Part shown: piece after piece, positions 13,631-22,080 of the stretch | Layout: each line of letters begins with the position of its first letter | Numbering within the stretch: the stretch's first letter is position 1 | Assembly: GCF_000434895.1 (NCBI RefSeq) | Contig: NZ_FR892813.1 | Coordinates: 1 to 26,475, forward strand | DNA length: 26,475 nucleotides | From: Phascolarctobacterium succinatutens CAG:287 | Lineage (GTDB): Bacteria; Bacillota; Negativicutes; Acidaminococcales; Acidaminococcaceae | Direction: 5' to 3' | The notes under the pieces: model-generated | Seen by the model: only the letters and a program-made list of their open reading frames with translations | Database searches by the model: none | What the model was told of the DNA's origin: nothing | Position numbers and translations under genes: made by a program

Positions 13631-14656
13631 ATGTGGGAGCATATTATCGGCCACAAAGAACAGAAAAAATTTCTGCAGAACTATCTGCAGGCCAAGGAGC
13701 GTCCGCATGCGCTGCTTTTCAGCGGTGCTGCCGGCTTGGGTAAGCGCACGCTGGCTCTGGAATTTGCTAAGGCACTGCTGTGCTTTCAGCATAACGGAAC
13801 AGATGGCTGTGAGGCCTGCAGGCTGATGAATCTGCAGGACGGCAATCTGAGCCATCCGGATTTCGTGCTGGTGCAGCATGAATGGGATGATAAAAAGGAC
13901 CGTTTAAGAGATACGATTATTATCGACCAGATCAGGGAGCTGACGGCTAAAACGGCGCTGGCACCGGTGATGTCAGCGACGCGGGTGTGCCTTGTTGAGG
14001 ATGCGGATACTATGGTTCCCGCCGCAGCTAATGCTTTTTTGAAGCTGTTGGAGGAGCCGCCGGCAGGCTGGGTGATTATTTTGCTGGCAGCCAATGTAAA
14101 TAAGCTGCTGCCGACTATTATGTCGCGCGTGGTGCAGCTGCGCTTTCAGGCACTGGAGCCGCAGCTGGTGGAGCAGGTGCTGCGTGCAAGGCAGATAGAG
14201 ACTGGCAAGGCTGCAGTGTTGGCACGTATCAGTGAAGGCTCAATCGGCTTGGCGCTGAATTTAGCTGCTGGCAAGGGGCAGCTGGATGTATTTGAATGCC
14301 GCAAGCAGGCAGCAGCCTTTTTGGAGGCATTGCCGTTGGCGATGCCGATGAATTATCTGGCCGGCCGCAGCTGGCTGGACAAAAAGGTGCAGCGCGAGCA
14401 GGCACTGCTGCTCGTGCAGCTGTGGCAGCTGCTGTTGCGCGATTTAATGATGTGCAAATTGCAGCTTTATGATAGAATATATAATATAGATTTACTGGAT
14501 GAGCTTAAAAGTCAGAGCAGCGGCTGGCAGCTGTCGGCGCTGAAGCAGGCTTTAGTGATTGTACAGGAAGCATATGACGCATTGGTGAGCAGTGTCGGTA
14601 TGAAAACGGCATTGGAAACCATGGCGCTTAAAATAGATAAAATTTATAAGGAGTGA
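13631..14656 (+). CDS. holB: DNA polymerase III delta' subunit
   Basis: A clamp-loader subunit of 341 residues. It has the P-loop-like GAAGLGKRT (32-40), a Cys cluster (CFQHNGTDGCEAC) in the zinc module, VEDADTMVPAAANAFLKLLE corresponding to Walker B and sensor regions, and LLAANVNKLLPTIMSRVVQL with the SRC-like motif as SRV. It lies in the tmk-holB-ricT order typical of Firmicutes. The ATPase site is probably intact at the P-loop, unlike E. coli delta'. Confidence 0.92.
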   Translation: MWEHIIGHKEQKKFLQNYLQAKERPHALLFSGAAGLGKRTLALEFAKALLCFQHNGTDGCEACRLMNLQDGNLSHPDFVLVQHEWDDKKDRLRDTIIIDQIRELTAKTALAPVMSATRVCLVEDADTMVPAAANAFLKLLEEPPAGWVIILLAANVNKLLPTIMSRVVQLRFQALEPQLVEQVLRARQIETGKAAVLARISEGSIGLALNLAAGKGQLDVFECRKQAAAFLEALPLAMPMNYLAGRSWLDKKVQREQALLLVQLWQLLLRDLMMCKLQLYDRIYNIDLLDELKSQSSGWQLSALKQALVIVQEAYDALVSSVGMKTALETMALKIDKIYKE

Positions 14657-14662
14657 TATTTT

Positions 14663-15505
14663 ATGCCGACAGTAGTAGGCATTCGCTTTAAAAAAGCGTG
14701 CAAGATATATTATTTTGACCCGGCGGAAACAGGTGTAGCAAAGGGTGATTTCGCTATCGTGGAAACAGCGCGCGGTGTGGAATATGGCGAGGTTGTTATC
14801 GGACCGCGTGAGGTAGAAGACAAGCAGATTGTTTCCCCGCTCAAGCCGGTTATGCGTAAAGCAACAGCCGATGATGACATGAAGCTGGCAGAAAACAAAA
14901 TCCGTGAAAAGGAAGCGTTCAATATCTGCCTGCGCAAAATCAAAAATCATGGCCTGCCCATGCGTCTGATTGACGTAGAGTTTACCTTTGATGTGAATAA
15001 GATTATTTTCTACTTCACTGCTGACGGACGCATTGATTTCCGTGAGCTGGTTAAGGATCTGGCAGCTGTTTTCCGTACCCGTATCGAGTTGCGCCAGATT
15101 GGTGTGCGTGATGAGGCCAAGATGCTGGGCGGTATCGGCAGCTGTGGCCGTCCGTTGTGCTGTGCAACCTTCTTAGGCGATTTTGAGCCTGTTTCTATCC
15201 GCATGGCCAAGGATCAGAGCCTGTCCTTGAACCCGACGAAGATTTCCGGCATCTGCGGTCGTCTGATGTGCTGCCTGAAGTATGAAAACCATATGTACTG
15301 CAAGCACGGCTGCAACGGCTGCGGTCGTCGCGAGCGCATTGAAATTCCCAAGATGGGCAGCAAGGTAGTGACTACTATGGGCGAAGGCAAGGTAGTAGGC
15401 ATTAACCGCAAGGAGCGTACCGCTGCTGTACAGCTTTCTCCGGATAATACTATTCAGGTGGAGTGGGAAGAGCTTGTAGATGCTTCCCAGGCTGATAATG
15501 TCTGA
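14663..15505 (+). CDS. ricT: RicT/YaaT family PSP1-domain protein
   Basis: A 280-residue member of the PSP1 family. In Bacillus, RicT forms the Y-complex with RicA and RicF, binds [4Fe-4S] clusters and affects RNA maturation through RNase Y. The conserved GGIGSCGRPLCC (Cys161, 166, 167) and SGICGRLMCCLKYE (Cys198, 203, 204) are present. After them comes an unusual insert, YCKHGCNGCGRR, with Cys213, 217 and 220. It has a ggag site before ATG 14663 and overlaps the next gene. Confidence 0.92.
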   Translation: MPTVVGIRFKKACKIYYFDPAETGVAKGDFAIVETARGVEYGEVVIGPREVEDKQIVSPLKPVMRKATADDDMKLAENKIREKEAFNICLRKIKNHGLPMRLIDVEFTFDVNKIIFYFTADGRIDFRELVKDLAAVFRTRIELRQIGVRDEAKMLGGIGSCGRPLCCATFLGDFEPVSIRMAKDQSLSLNPTKISGICGRLMCCLKYENHMYCKHGCNGCGRRERIEIPKMGSKVVTTMGEGKVVGINRKERTAAVQLSPDNTIQVEWEELVDASQADNV

Positions 15506-16226
15506 GCAGGAAAACAGCCTGCGCTGTGATTATGTGCCGGGCTGCGGCTATAAAATCTGGCAGGATGCCAAGGAATTCTGCTATACGACTGATGCCGTGT
15601 TTTTAGGCAACTTTCCGCATGTTGTACGCAAGGCCAAGGTGCTGGAGCTGGGCTGCGGTACCGGTGCCATCAGCATGCTGCTGGAAAGCCGAGGCGCCGC
15701 AGAAGTGACGGCGCTAGACTGCAATCCGCAGGTGACAAAGCTGGTACGCCAAAGCATTGCCGATAATTCCCTGCAGGATAAGTTTACTGTTATAGACGGC
15801 GATTTGCGCAATTACAAGCAGCTGCTGCAGCCGGAGAGCATGGATTTGGTGGCTGCCAATCCGCCCTACCGCAACAGCGGCAACGTGCGCCAGGTAGGCA
15901 CTGCTGCCTGCCACGAGGTTACCTCGACGCTGGAGGATTTTTTCCGGGCGGCGGCTTTTGCTGTGCGCTATCGCGGACGCTTTGCTTTGGTGCAGCTGCC
16001 GGAGCGCTTTGCCGAAAGCATGCAGCTGGCGCTGAAGTATGGCCTGCAGCCGAAGCGTTTGCAATGGGTGCATTCCAAAATTGATAAGCCTGCCTGGATT
16101 TTCCTGATGGAAATGCAGAAGGGCGGCAGCTACGGCTTGGATGTTTTGCCGCCGCTGATTATGTATAATCAGGATGGCAGTTATACGGAGCAGGTGAAAA
16201 AATTCTATGAGCCTGCTGTTAAATAA
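15498..16226 (+). CDS. tRNA1(Val) adenine-N6 methyltransferase family protein
   Basis: A SAM-dependent methyltransferase. It shows the SAM loop VLELGCGTGAISMLL, acidic ALDCNPQ and the catalytic NPPY motif in AANPPYRNSG. The YabB/TrmN6 family modifies an adenine in tRNA. The start ATG 15498 lies inside the end of ricT (8-base overlap), giving MSEQEN; the frame is open to 15480 but there is no better start. Position after ricT agrees with yabB in Bacillus. Confidence 0.85.
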   Translation: MSEQENSLRCDYVPGCGYKIWQDAKEFCYTTDAVFLGNFPHVVRKAKVLELGCGTGAISMLLESRGAAEVTALDCNPQVTKLVRQSIADNSLQDKFTVIDGDLRNYKQLLQPESMDLVAANPPYRNSGNVRQVGTAACHEVTSTLEDFFRAAAFAVRYRGRFALVQLPERFAESMQLALKYGLQPKRLQWVHSKIDKPAWIFLMEMQKGGSYGLDVLPPLIMYNQDGSYTEQVKKFYEPAVK

Positions 16227-16320
16227 TCTCAATGGACGGGAAAATTTTAGACTATAACTAGTCTATATGCTAACAAATTATATATTTTAGATACGTGAAA
16301 ATGCCGTAAATGTCACGGAT

Positions 16321-16350
16321 TTGACGCTTCCTGCTGTTTTATGTTAAAAT
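16321..16350 (+). promoter_or_regulatory. Candidate promoter for the yabE-like gene
   Basis: TTGACG (16321-16326), 18-base spacer, TAAAAT (16345-16350). Upstream at 16248-16265 is the inverted repeat tagact-N6-agtcta. Confidence 0.5.
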
Positions 16351-16374
16351 AATTACCGGATTAAGGAGGTTTTT

Positions 16375-17343
16375 ATGATTAAGCATATATGCAGATTACA
16401 TTTAAATTGTTTATTGTCTGCCGTTATTCTTATGCTGATGGTACCCTTCCTGACGGGTTTTGATATTTCACAGCAGGTGACTATTCTCTGTGACGGCCAG
16501 ACTAAGGAAGTGCGTACTAATGCAGTAAAGCCTGGGAAAATTTTGCAGGAGGCCGGCATTGTTCTGGAGAAGGGCGATGGCTGGAAGCTGCAGAATACCA
16601 AAAGGGTACAGAACGGCAGTGTGATTGAGGTACTGCGCGGCAAGCCCTTTACTGTTATCCGTGGCAATGAAACGGTAGAATACAAAAGCTGCAAGCCGAC
16701 TGTAGGCGAGGCGCTGAAGGATTTGGGCATCTCCTACAAAAAGGAGCGTGTTTATCCGGATGTGCATGAGCCGTTTAAGGAAGGCATGCAGGTTTATATT
16801 TTGAATGCCGATGAGGAGCTGCAGTTCAGTGAAGCTAGTGTAGATATTCCGGTGAAGTATGAGGACGATTATAGTCTGAACTTCGGTACGGAAAAGATAC
16901 ACGTTGAAGGCAAGGCCGGTACAGCGAAGGTTGTTTCCAAAAAGGTAAAAAACGGTGATGGCAGTCATTCCGTACAGGAGCTGACGCGTCATGTGCTGAT
17001 TGAGCCGGAAACAAAGGTTATCCGCAAGGGTATGGCGATGAGCGTCTATACTCCTGAGGGCTATAAGCGCTATACGAAAAAAATCAGTGCCCATGCCTCT
17101 GCTTATGTAGCAACAGGCAGCCGTACTTCTATCGGTCTTGTTCCGTATGAAGGCATTGTGGCTGTTGACCCGCGCTTTATTCCGTATTATACAAAAATGT
17201 ATATCCCCGGTTATGGTATCGCTATGGCCGGTGATACCGGTGGCGATATGGTTCACCACAGAGTAGATTTGTTCTTTAATGATTATCATCGTGCTATCCA
17301 GTGGGGCAGACGCGATGTAGATATTTATATTTTAGCTGATTAA
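16375..17343 (+). CDS. YabE-like cell-wall protein with DUF348, G5 and 3D domains
   Basis: A 322-residue exported protein: a signal or anchor helix (about 12-29), two DUF348 ubiquitin-like repeats (about 34-75 and 85-130), a G5 domain (about 150-225), and a C-terminal 3D domain. The three Asp of the 3D domain are in VAVDPRF, AGDTGGD and HRVDLFF. Such proteins are thought to be lytic transglycosylases of the resuscitation-factor type. taaggagg precedes ATG 16375. It heads the yabE-rnmV-ksgA cluster, an order conserved in Bacillus. Confidence 0.92.
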   Translation: MIKHICRLHLNCLLSAVILMLMVPFLTGFDISQQVTILCDGQTKEVRTNAVKPGKILQEAGIVLEKGDGWKLQNTKRVQNGSVIEVLRGKPFTVIRGNETVEYKSCKPTVGEALKDLGISYKKERVYPDVHEPFKEGMQVYILNADEELQFSEASVDIPVKYEDDYSLNFGTEKIHVEGKAGTAKVVSKKVKNGDGSHSVQELTRHVLIEPETKVIRKGMAMSVYTPEGYKRYTKKISAHASAYVATGSRTSIGLVPYEGIVAVDPRFIPYYTKMYIPGYGIAMAGDTGGDMVHHRVDLFFNDYHRAIQWGRRDVDIYILAD

Positions 17344-17358
17344 GGTGGAATTTATCTG

Positions 17359-17901
17359 ATGCTTAAGGAAGTGCTCGTAGTAGAAGGAAAAATGGATACG
17401 GTGGCAATCGGTAAGGCGCTGGAGGCCGATACTATCGAAACCGGCGGCTTTACGCTGGCACCATATACTTTGCGCCAGATAGAGGCTGCGTATAAAAAAC
17501 GCGGGATAATTATCCTGACCGATCCTGACGGTGCCGGTGAACGCATTCGCCGCTTCTTGACGGAGCGCTTTCCGGACGCAGGTCAGGCGTTTATTCCTAA
17601 ACGTCAGGCAACTGCCAATAATGACGTAGGCGTGGAGCAGGCGCAGCCGGAGGCGATTTTGGAAGCTCTGGCTAAGGTGCGTCACCATGAATATCGTCCG
17701 CAGCAGGAATTTACCATGCGTGATTTATTCCAAAATGATTTGAATGGCAGCGAAAGTGCCTCTGCGCGCCGTGATGCGCTGGGTGCCGAGCTTGGTATAG
17801 GCTATGGCAATGCCAAACGCTTTTTGGAACGCTTGAATCATTATGGCGTGAGCCGTGAAGAATTTACGGCTGCTTTAGAAAAATTGGAGAGTGAAGAGTG
17901 A
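17359..17901 (+). CDS. rnmV: Ribonuclease M5
   Basis: Matures the 5S rRNA precursor. The TOPRIM domain is clear: Glu9 in EVLVVEGKMDT and DPD at residues 55-57 in IIILTDPDGAGERIR, then VGVEQAQPEAI. The 180-residue length is normal. The C-terminal part resembles the family's RNA-binding domain. Its stop overlaps the GTG of ksgA. Confidence 0.95.
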   Translation: MLKEVLVVEGKMDTVAIGKALEADTIETGGFTLAPYTLRQIEAAYKKRGIIILTDPDGAGERIRRFLTERFPDAGQAFIPKRQATANNDVGVEQAQPEAILEALAKVRHHEYRPQQEFTMRDLFQNDLNGSESASARRDALGAELGIGYGNAKRFLERLNHYGVSREEFTAALEKLESEE

Positions 17902-18749
17902 ATAAACCGGTTATTGCTTCTCCCCAGGTAACGAATCATATTCTGCACCGCTTTAAACTGCGTGCCGATAAAAAGCTGGGGCAGAATTTCCTGATTGATG
18001 AAAATATTGTGCGCCGTATAGTAGAGGCAGCAGAGCTTTCCCCTGCGGATAAGGTGCTGGAGGTAGGTCCCGGTATCGGTACGCTGACACAGGGACTGGC
18101 AGAAAGCGGTGCCGATGTTGTGGCGGTAGAGCTGGATAAACGCCTGTTGCCGGTATTGGATGTTACGCTGGAGGGCTATGACAATGTTCGCATCGTCAAT
18201 GGCGATATCCTGCAGGTAAATATTATGGAAACGGTGGCAGCACCGGAATTTAAGGTGTGCGCTAACCTGCCGTATTATATTACTACGCCGATTATTTTTG
18301 CCCTGCTGGAAAAGCGCCTGCCTATGGAGCGTTTAGTTGCTATGGTGCAGAAGGAGGTTGCCGAACGCATGGCTGCCAAACCCGGCAGCAGGGATTATGG
18401 TGCGCTTTCGGTAGCTATTCAGTATTATACCGAGCCGGAGATAGCGTTTATCGTACCGCCGACCTCATTTATTCCCGCACCGGCTGTTGATTCGGCTGTT
18501 ATTGTGTGCAAGCGCCGCTCCGAGCCACCGGTAAAGGTGTGCGACGAAGCGCTGTTCTTCCGCGTGGTTAAGGCAGCGTTCTCCCTCAGACGCAAGATGC
18601 TCAGCAATTCGCTGAAGAATATGGGCATCAACTCCGAGCAGTGTGCGCAGTGGCTGCAGCGTGCCGGCGTAGACGGCAAGCGCAGAGCGGAAACTCTCAG
18701 CCTGGAGGATTTTGCGGCATTAACTAATACCTTTAGTGTAGAAAAGTAA
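17898..18749 (+). CDS. rsmA: 16S rRNA dimethyladenosine transferase KsgA/RsmA
   Basis: Dimethylates two adjacent adenines near the 3' end of 16S rRNA. It shows KKLGQNFLIDENIVRRIV, the SAM loop VLEVGPGIGTLTQ (58-62 GPGIG) and the catalytic NLPYYITTPII (Asn123 to Tyr127), with a C-terminal KAAFSLRRKMLSNSL. It starts with GTG overlapping the rnmV stop, with ggagag upstream. A strong terminator follows. Confidence 0.96.
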   Translation: MNKPVIASPQVTNHILHRFKLRADKKLGQNFLIDENIVRRIVEAAELSPADKVLEVGPGIGTLTQGLAESGADVVAVELDKRLLPVLDVTLEGYDNVRIVNGDILQVNIMETVAAPEFKVCANLPYYITTPIIFALLEKRLPMERLVAMVQKEVAERMAAKPGSRDYGALSVAIQYYTEPEIAFIVPPTSFIPAPAVDSAVIVCKRRSEPPVKVCDEALFFRVVKAAFSLRRKMLSNSLKNMGINSEQCAQWLQRAGVDGKRRAETLSLEDFAALTNTFSVEK

Positions 18750-18774
18750 AAAATAAAAAAAGAAGCTAGGTTAC

Positions 18775-18824
18775 AAAACAGCAGAGAAAGTGTAATGATG
18801 TTTACAGTTTCTCTGCTGTTTTTG
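18775..18824 (+). terminator. Terminator after rsmA
   Basis: A 15-base stem, aaaacagcagagaaa / tttctctgctgtttt, with an inner tgtaa/ttaca pairing and a T-run. Confidence 0.9.
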
Positions 18825-18930
18825 GCTTTTTTAGGGCATAGTTATTCCTTCAATGCATTATTGATATTCCAATAAAGCATAACTGATATAAAACTAATTG
18901 CCGCATGCCCAAACGATATAACTTGACCTC

Positions 18931-18959
18931 TTGAAAATTCTGACAGAATAGTTTATATT
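18931..18959 (+). promoter_or_regulatory. Promoter with palindromic spacer operator
   Basis: TTGAAA (18931-18936), 17-base spacer, TATATT (18954-18959). The spacer contains the perfect dyad attctg-a-cagaat (18937-18949), a good operator candidate. Further down, gggaata/tattccc (18969-18987) and acctc/gaggt around the ribosome binding site could form hairpins. Confidence 0.5.
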
Positions 18960-19037
18960 ATAACTACAGGGAATAATAAATATTCCCTAAGGTTTGCGCG
19001 GCGCTTCACCTCACACGATGAAAGCGAGGTAAGTATT

Positions 19038-19715
19038 ATGGAAAAGTTATTAGCAAAAATGTATGAGCAGTCAGAAACAAAAACAGCAAAGAAGCAGTAT
19101 CGTGTGCTGAATGCACTCAAGGCTGCAGCCTTCCTGAATCTGGCAGTTTTCTACTTCCTGTATAATATCAATGTAGCTCAGGGTACTAATCCTGCTTGGG
19201 ATTATGTATGGTGGCAGCGGCTGACGCTGTGGAGCATTGTGGTTCTGTGCGGTATGACATTTAGCCAGGGCAGCAATTACCTCAAATGGGGATTGGGCCT
19301 TTTGGGTGTAGGCACTGCGATTTCGCTTTGCACCTATATCTTCACACCGCAGCATCCCATTTATTTCGGCATCTTTACCTTCCTTGGTCTTGCATATCTG
19401 GTAGTACAGCCCATTCATTGGTGGCTGCAGAAGTCTCCCGGTTCCTGCGGTTGGCTGTTATCTGCAATAGCCTATGATTTGACCAGGCATCTTACCGATG
19501 GCGTGATCATCTGGCAAGGTAAGATAATCGGACATCTGCCGTCCTTCCTGTACGGTGACTGGAACGTATGGCTGGGGCTGCCTAGTGCAGATTTTGTCTC
19601 GCTGGAGTATGTGCCTTTCCTGCCGAACATCTTCTTATTCCTGTGCGGCCTCTACCTGTTCCAGTTTATGTCCGAGCATGAAAAAGGACAAGCTTATCTG
19701 AAAAAGCTGAGCTAA
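19038..19715 (+). CDS. DUF1624-like multi-pass membrane protein
   Basis: A 225-residue protein with about six membrane segments. An N-terminal ALKAAAFLNLAVFYFLYNI, GMTFSQGSNYLKWGLGLLG, PIYFGIFTFLGLAYLVV, and near the end PSADFVSLEYVPFLPNIFLF parallel the DUF1624 (heparan-glucosaminide acetyltransferase-like) pattern. No catalytic His is evident where a typical member begins with a DxLRG motif, so it may be diverged. It stands alone with its own promoter. Confidence 0.6.
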   Translation: MEKLLAKMYEQSETKTAKKQYRVLNALKAAAFLNLAVFYFLYNINVAQGTNPAWDYVWWQRLTLWSIVVLCGMTFSQGSNYLKWGLGLLGVGTAISLCTYIFTPQHPIYFGIFTFLGLAYLVVQPIHWWLQKSPGSCGWLLSAIAYDLTRHLTDGVIIWQGKIIGHLPSFLYGDWNVWLGLPSADFVSLEYVPFLPNIFLFLCGLYLFQFMSEHEKGQAYLKKLS

Positions 19716-19893
19716 TTTAACAAGCCTTTCTTTAAAAGTCAATTTGCATAGAAATTCTCGTAGTTATACAGTTTGTTTGCATATGGTGTTATCCCTCTGC
19801 TTATTTCTTCTTAACCTTTAACACCCCTTGCTTTTAGCCAATGTCCCAACAAAGCTAATGTCCCCGGACTCATAATTAACGAGAGAGAAAGAA

Positions 19894-19936
19894 GAAAATC
19901 CTCCGCAGCTGGCGAGCTGACGGAGGATTTTTCTTT
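19894..19936. terminator. Bidirectional terminator
   Basis: Stem aaatcctccg / cggaggattt with inner agct/agct. It has A-runs and T-runs on both sides and serves the minus-strand secreted-protein gene. Confidence 0.85.
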
Positions 19937-20828
19937 ATGGCTGGTTTACTTTAAAGCTGTCTAAGGAGTAAATTGCCTGCGGCAGATAGGTATCTGCTTG
20001 AGCTGCAGGCATTACGTACAGCAACTGGTAGGTTTTGTCGTTCTGCTGAGCTTCTGCGGTCAAAAGCAGCTTGTTGCCGTGATAATCATTGTGGGCACTC
20101 AGGCGGCAGGTCCAAATTAACTGATTGCCATGCTGCCATTGCCAGTATACTTTGGCATTTTCATAGACAGGTAGAGCTTCTGTTGCCTTAAAGCTTGCAG
20201 TATCCGCAGGGTCAAGCACGGTTGCTGCCAACATCAGAGTGTTGCCTGCAGTGCGCACCAGCATAGCTCCTTCGGCTTGAGGCAGGTCTGCCAGCGGATT
20301 TTTGCCGAAGGAATTAGGTACGGCAATATTATAACCGCCGGCTTTACTGCTGACAATAGTAAAATCGCTTGCCTGCGGTGTACGCATGAACTGCCTGGGC
20401 AGAGGCGGCTTGCCTACCAAATTAAGCTTTGGTTTAGGCTTGGGTTTGTCTGCAGGTGGCACAGGCTCATTGCTGATAACAGGCGGTTTAGCTGCAGTAT
20501 TTGCAGCAGCTGGTGTTGTTGGCACTTCTGCCATAGGTGCTTTTGCTTCATTCACTGTCATGGGCGCTTCGGCTGCTGTTTCTTCCTGCTTTGGCGTTGC
20601 CGGTACAGTAGGAGCAGTGCTTACGATGTTATTGTCTGCAGCGTGTTCCTCTGCTTGGAAAGTGTCAATACTGCTTTCGGCTTCCGTAGGCTCTGCCTGT
20701 TTGGTTGTATTATTGGAAACTATGGCCGGTTTCTGTTGATAATCCTGCCACATCTCTTCAGATGTGGCCGCGAAGCTGCTGCCTGCAAGGCTGAGCAGCA
20801 AAGAGCAGATTAAGGCTGTGCGCCTCAT
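19935..20828 (-). CDS. Secreted protein with Pro/Ala-rich linker, unknown function
   Basis: A 297-residue protein with a signal peptide (residues 1-20, LLLSLAGSSFAA), a low-complexity Thr/Pro/Ala/Glu linker (about 35-140) ending in KPKPKPKLNL, and a C-terminal folded domain (about 150-297). This is the layout of a periplasmic or envelope-spanning protein. The C-terminal domain (FTIVSSKAGGYNIAVPNSFG, YWQWQHGNQLIWTCRLSAH) is not recognised. The start overlaps the HD-gene stop by 4 bases, so translation is coupled. Confidence 0.7.
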   Translation of the reverse strand: MRRTALICSLLLSLAGSSFAATSEEMWQDYQQKPAIVSNNTTKQAEPTEAESSIDTFQAEEHAADNNIVSTAPTVPATPKQEETAAEAPMTVNEAKAPMAEVPTTPAAANTAAKPPVISNEPVPPADKPKPKPKLNLVGKPPLPRQFMRTPQASDFTIVSSKAGGYNIAVPNSFGKNPLADLPQAEGAMLVRTAGNTLMLAATVLDPADTASFKATEALPVYENAKVYWQWQHGNQLIWTCRLSAHNDYHGNKLLLTAEAQQNDKTYQLLYVMPAAQADTYLPQAIYSLDSFKVNQP

Positions 20829-21400
20829 AATTTATCGCAGACTTCGTTGATGGCTGCTTCGTCTACACGCATAGCGGCGATGGTTTTTTCCATCAGCTCG
20901 TCCAAAGGCCAGCCCAGGATATCGGCACCTTGTTTGATTACATCGCGGCTGCAGCCGGCTGCAAAGTGTTTATCCTTAAATTTTTTCTTCAGGGATTTCA
21001 GCTCCATGTCCTGTACGCTTTTGGAAGGACGCATCAGGGCAGCGGCACCGATTAAGCCGGAAAGCTCATCGATAGCGAAAAGCACCTTTTCCATCTGATG
21101 CTCAGGTTCGATGTTAGCGGCAGTCAGGCCCCAACCGTGGCTGGCAGTGGAACGGATAATGCTTTCGTCCACGCCGTGCTCGCGCATCAGCTCCTGAGAT
21201 TTTACGCAGTGTTCCTCGGGATACAGCTCAAAATCCAAGTCATGCAGCAGGCCTACGATGCCCCAGTATTCCTCCTGGTCTGCATAGCCAAGCTCCTTGG
21301 CAAAGTAACGCATAATGCCTTCTACAGTAAGCGCATGACGTAAATGAAAGGATTCCTTGTTATATTGACGTAATAAATTCCAGGCTTCTTCTCTGTTCAT
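20825..21400 (-). CDS. HD-domain hydrolase
   Basis: A 191-residue HD-superfamily phosphohydrolase. The metal-binding residues are visible in FHLRHALTVEG, VGLLHDLDFELYPEEH and STASHGWG. The substrate is unknown; such proteins act on nucleotides or phosphomonoesters. An aggagg site precedes the ATG. It lies between the Rrf2 gene and the secreted-protein gene in one minus-strand cluster. Confidence 0.85.
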   Translation of the reverse strand: MNREEAWNLLRQYNKESFHLRHALTVEGIMRYFAKELGYADQEEYWGIVGLLHDLDFELYPEEHCVKSQELMREHGVDESIIRSTASHGWGLTAANIEPEHQMEKVLFAIDELSGLIGAAALMRPSKSVQDMELKSLKKKFKDKHFAAGCSRDVIKQGADILGWPLDELMEKTIAAMRVDEAAINEVCDKL

Positions 21401-21459
21401 ATTATTGTCCTCCTAATGCTTTGTTGTTTTTCTATAAAATGCGGGTGCTTGGCTCGCTT

Positions 21460-21894
21460 TTAAATATTTTCAGCCTGCGGATGCTTGGCACGGTAATCAT
21501 TAATCATATCGTGCAGCGTAGTGTGGTCAACTACGCCGTCAATGGCCTGCTGAATTTTTTTGTACAGACCGATGGTGATACAGGAATCAAACTGATCGCA
21601 GGGTGTTTTGCAATCCAGGCAGGATACGGGAGCCAGACTGCCCTCGACTGTGCGCAGAATTTCACCGACAGTGTATTCATCAGGCGTGCGCGCCAGACGA
21701 TAGCCTCCCTGAGCGCCGCGGGCGCTTTGGACAAAGCCTGCTTTACTCAGCTGGTGAATAATCTGCTCTAAATATTTATCGGAAATATTTTGCCGTTGGG
21801 CAACTGTTTTTAATGGTATATAGCTACCGGTGTGGTTGATTGCTAAATCGAGCATCAATCGCAGGGCATAACGTCCCTTGGTAGAAATTTTCAT
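21460..21894 (-). CDS. Rrf2-family transcriptional regulator (IscR-like)
   Basis: A 144-residue winged-helix regulator: MKISTKGRYALRLMLDLA, SDKYLEQIIHQLSKAG and GAQGGYRLAR are family hallmarks. Cysteines at 92, 95, 99 and 105 (CLDCKTPCDQFDSC) fit the Fe-S-binding Rrf2 class (IscR, CymR-like), so it may sense cluster status or sulfur. The start is ATG 21894 with aaagg 11 bases upstream; GTG 21903 is too near that site. Its promoter carries an inverted repeat and an adjacent Fur-like site. Confidence 0.9.
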   Translation of the reverse strand: MKISTKGRYALRLMLDLAINHTGSYIPLKTVAQRQNISDKYLEQIIHQLSKAGFVQSARGAQGGYRLARTPDEYTVGEILRTVEGSLAPVSCLDCKTPCDQFDSCITIGLYKKIQQAIDGVVDHTTLHDMINDYRAKHPQAENI

Positions 21895-21921
21895 TACGGT
21901 CACAACCTTTCTAATGACTAT

Positions 21922-21950
21922 ATTCTACTATGAATTTAGTAGGAATTCAA
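21922..21950 (-). promoter_or_regulatory. Promoter and probable autoregulatory operator of the Rrf2 gene
   Basis: On the minus strand: TTGAAT (21950-21945), 17-base spacer, TAGAAT (21927-21922). The inverted repeat ctacta-N6-tagtag (21925-21942) fills the spacer and overlaps the -10. Confidence 0.6.
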
Positions 21951-21967
21951 TAATGATTATCATATCT
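21949..21967. promoter_or_regulatory. Fur-box-like sequence
   Basis: The sequence aataatgattatcatatct matches the classical 19-base Fur consensus at about 14 positions. It abuts the -35 of the Rrf2 promoter. Confidence 0.45.
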
Positions 21968-22080
21968 GTGTTATGCGGGCATAAATTAATGATTCTGTAC
22001 ACGGAATATGAAAATGCTAGTGCCATTTTATTGCTTTTGTGTTAAAATACCCTTATACAACTATTTTTGGAGGAAGCAAG

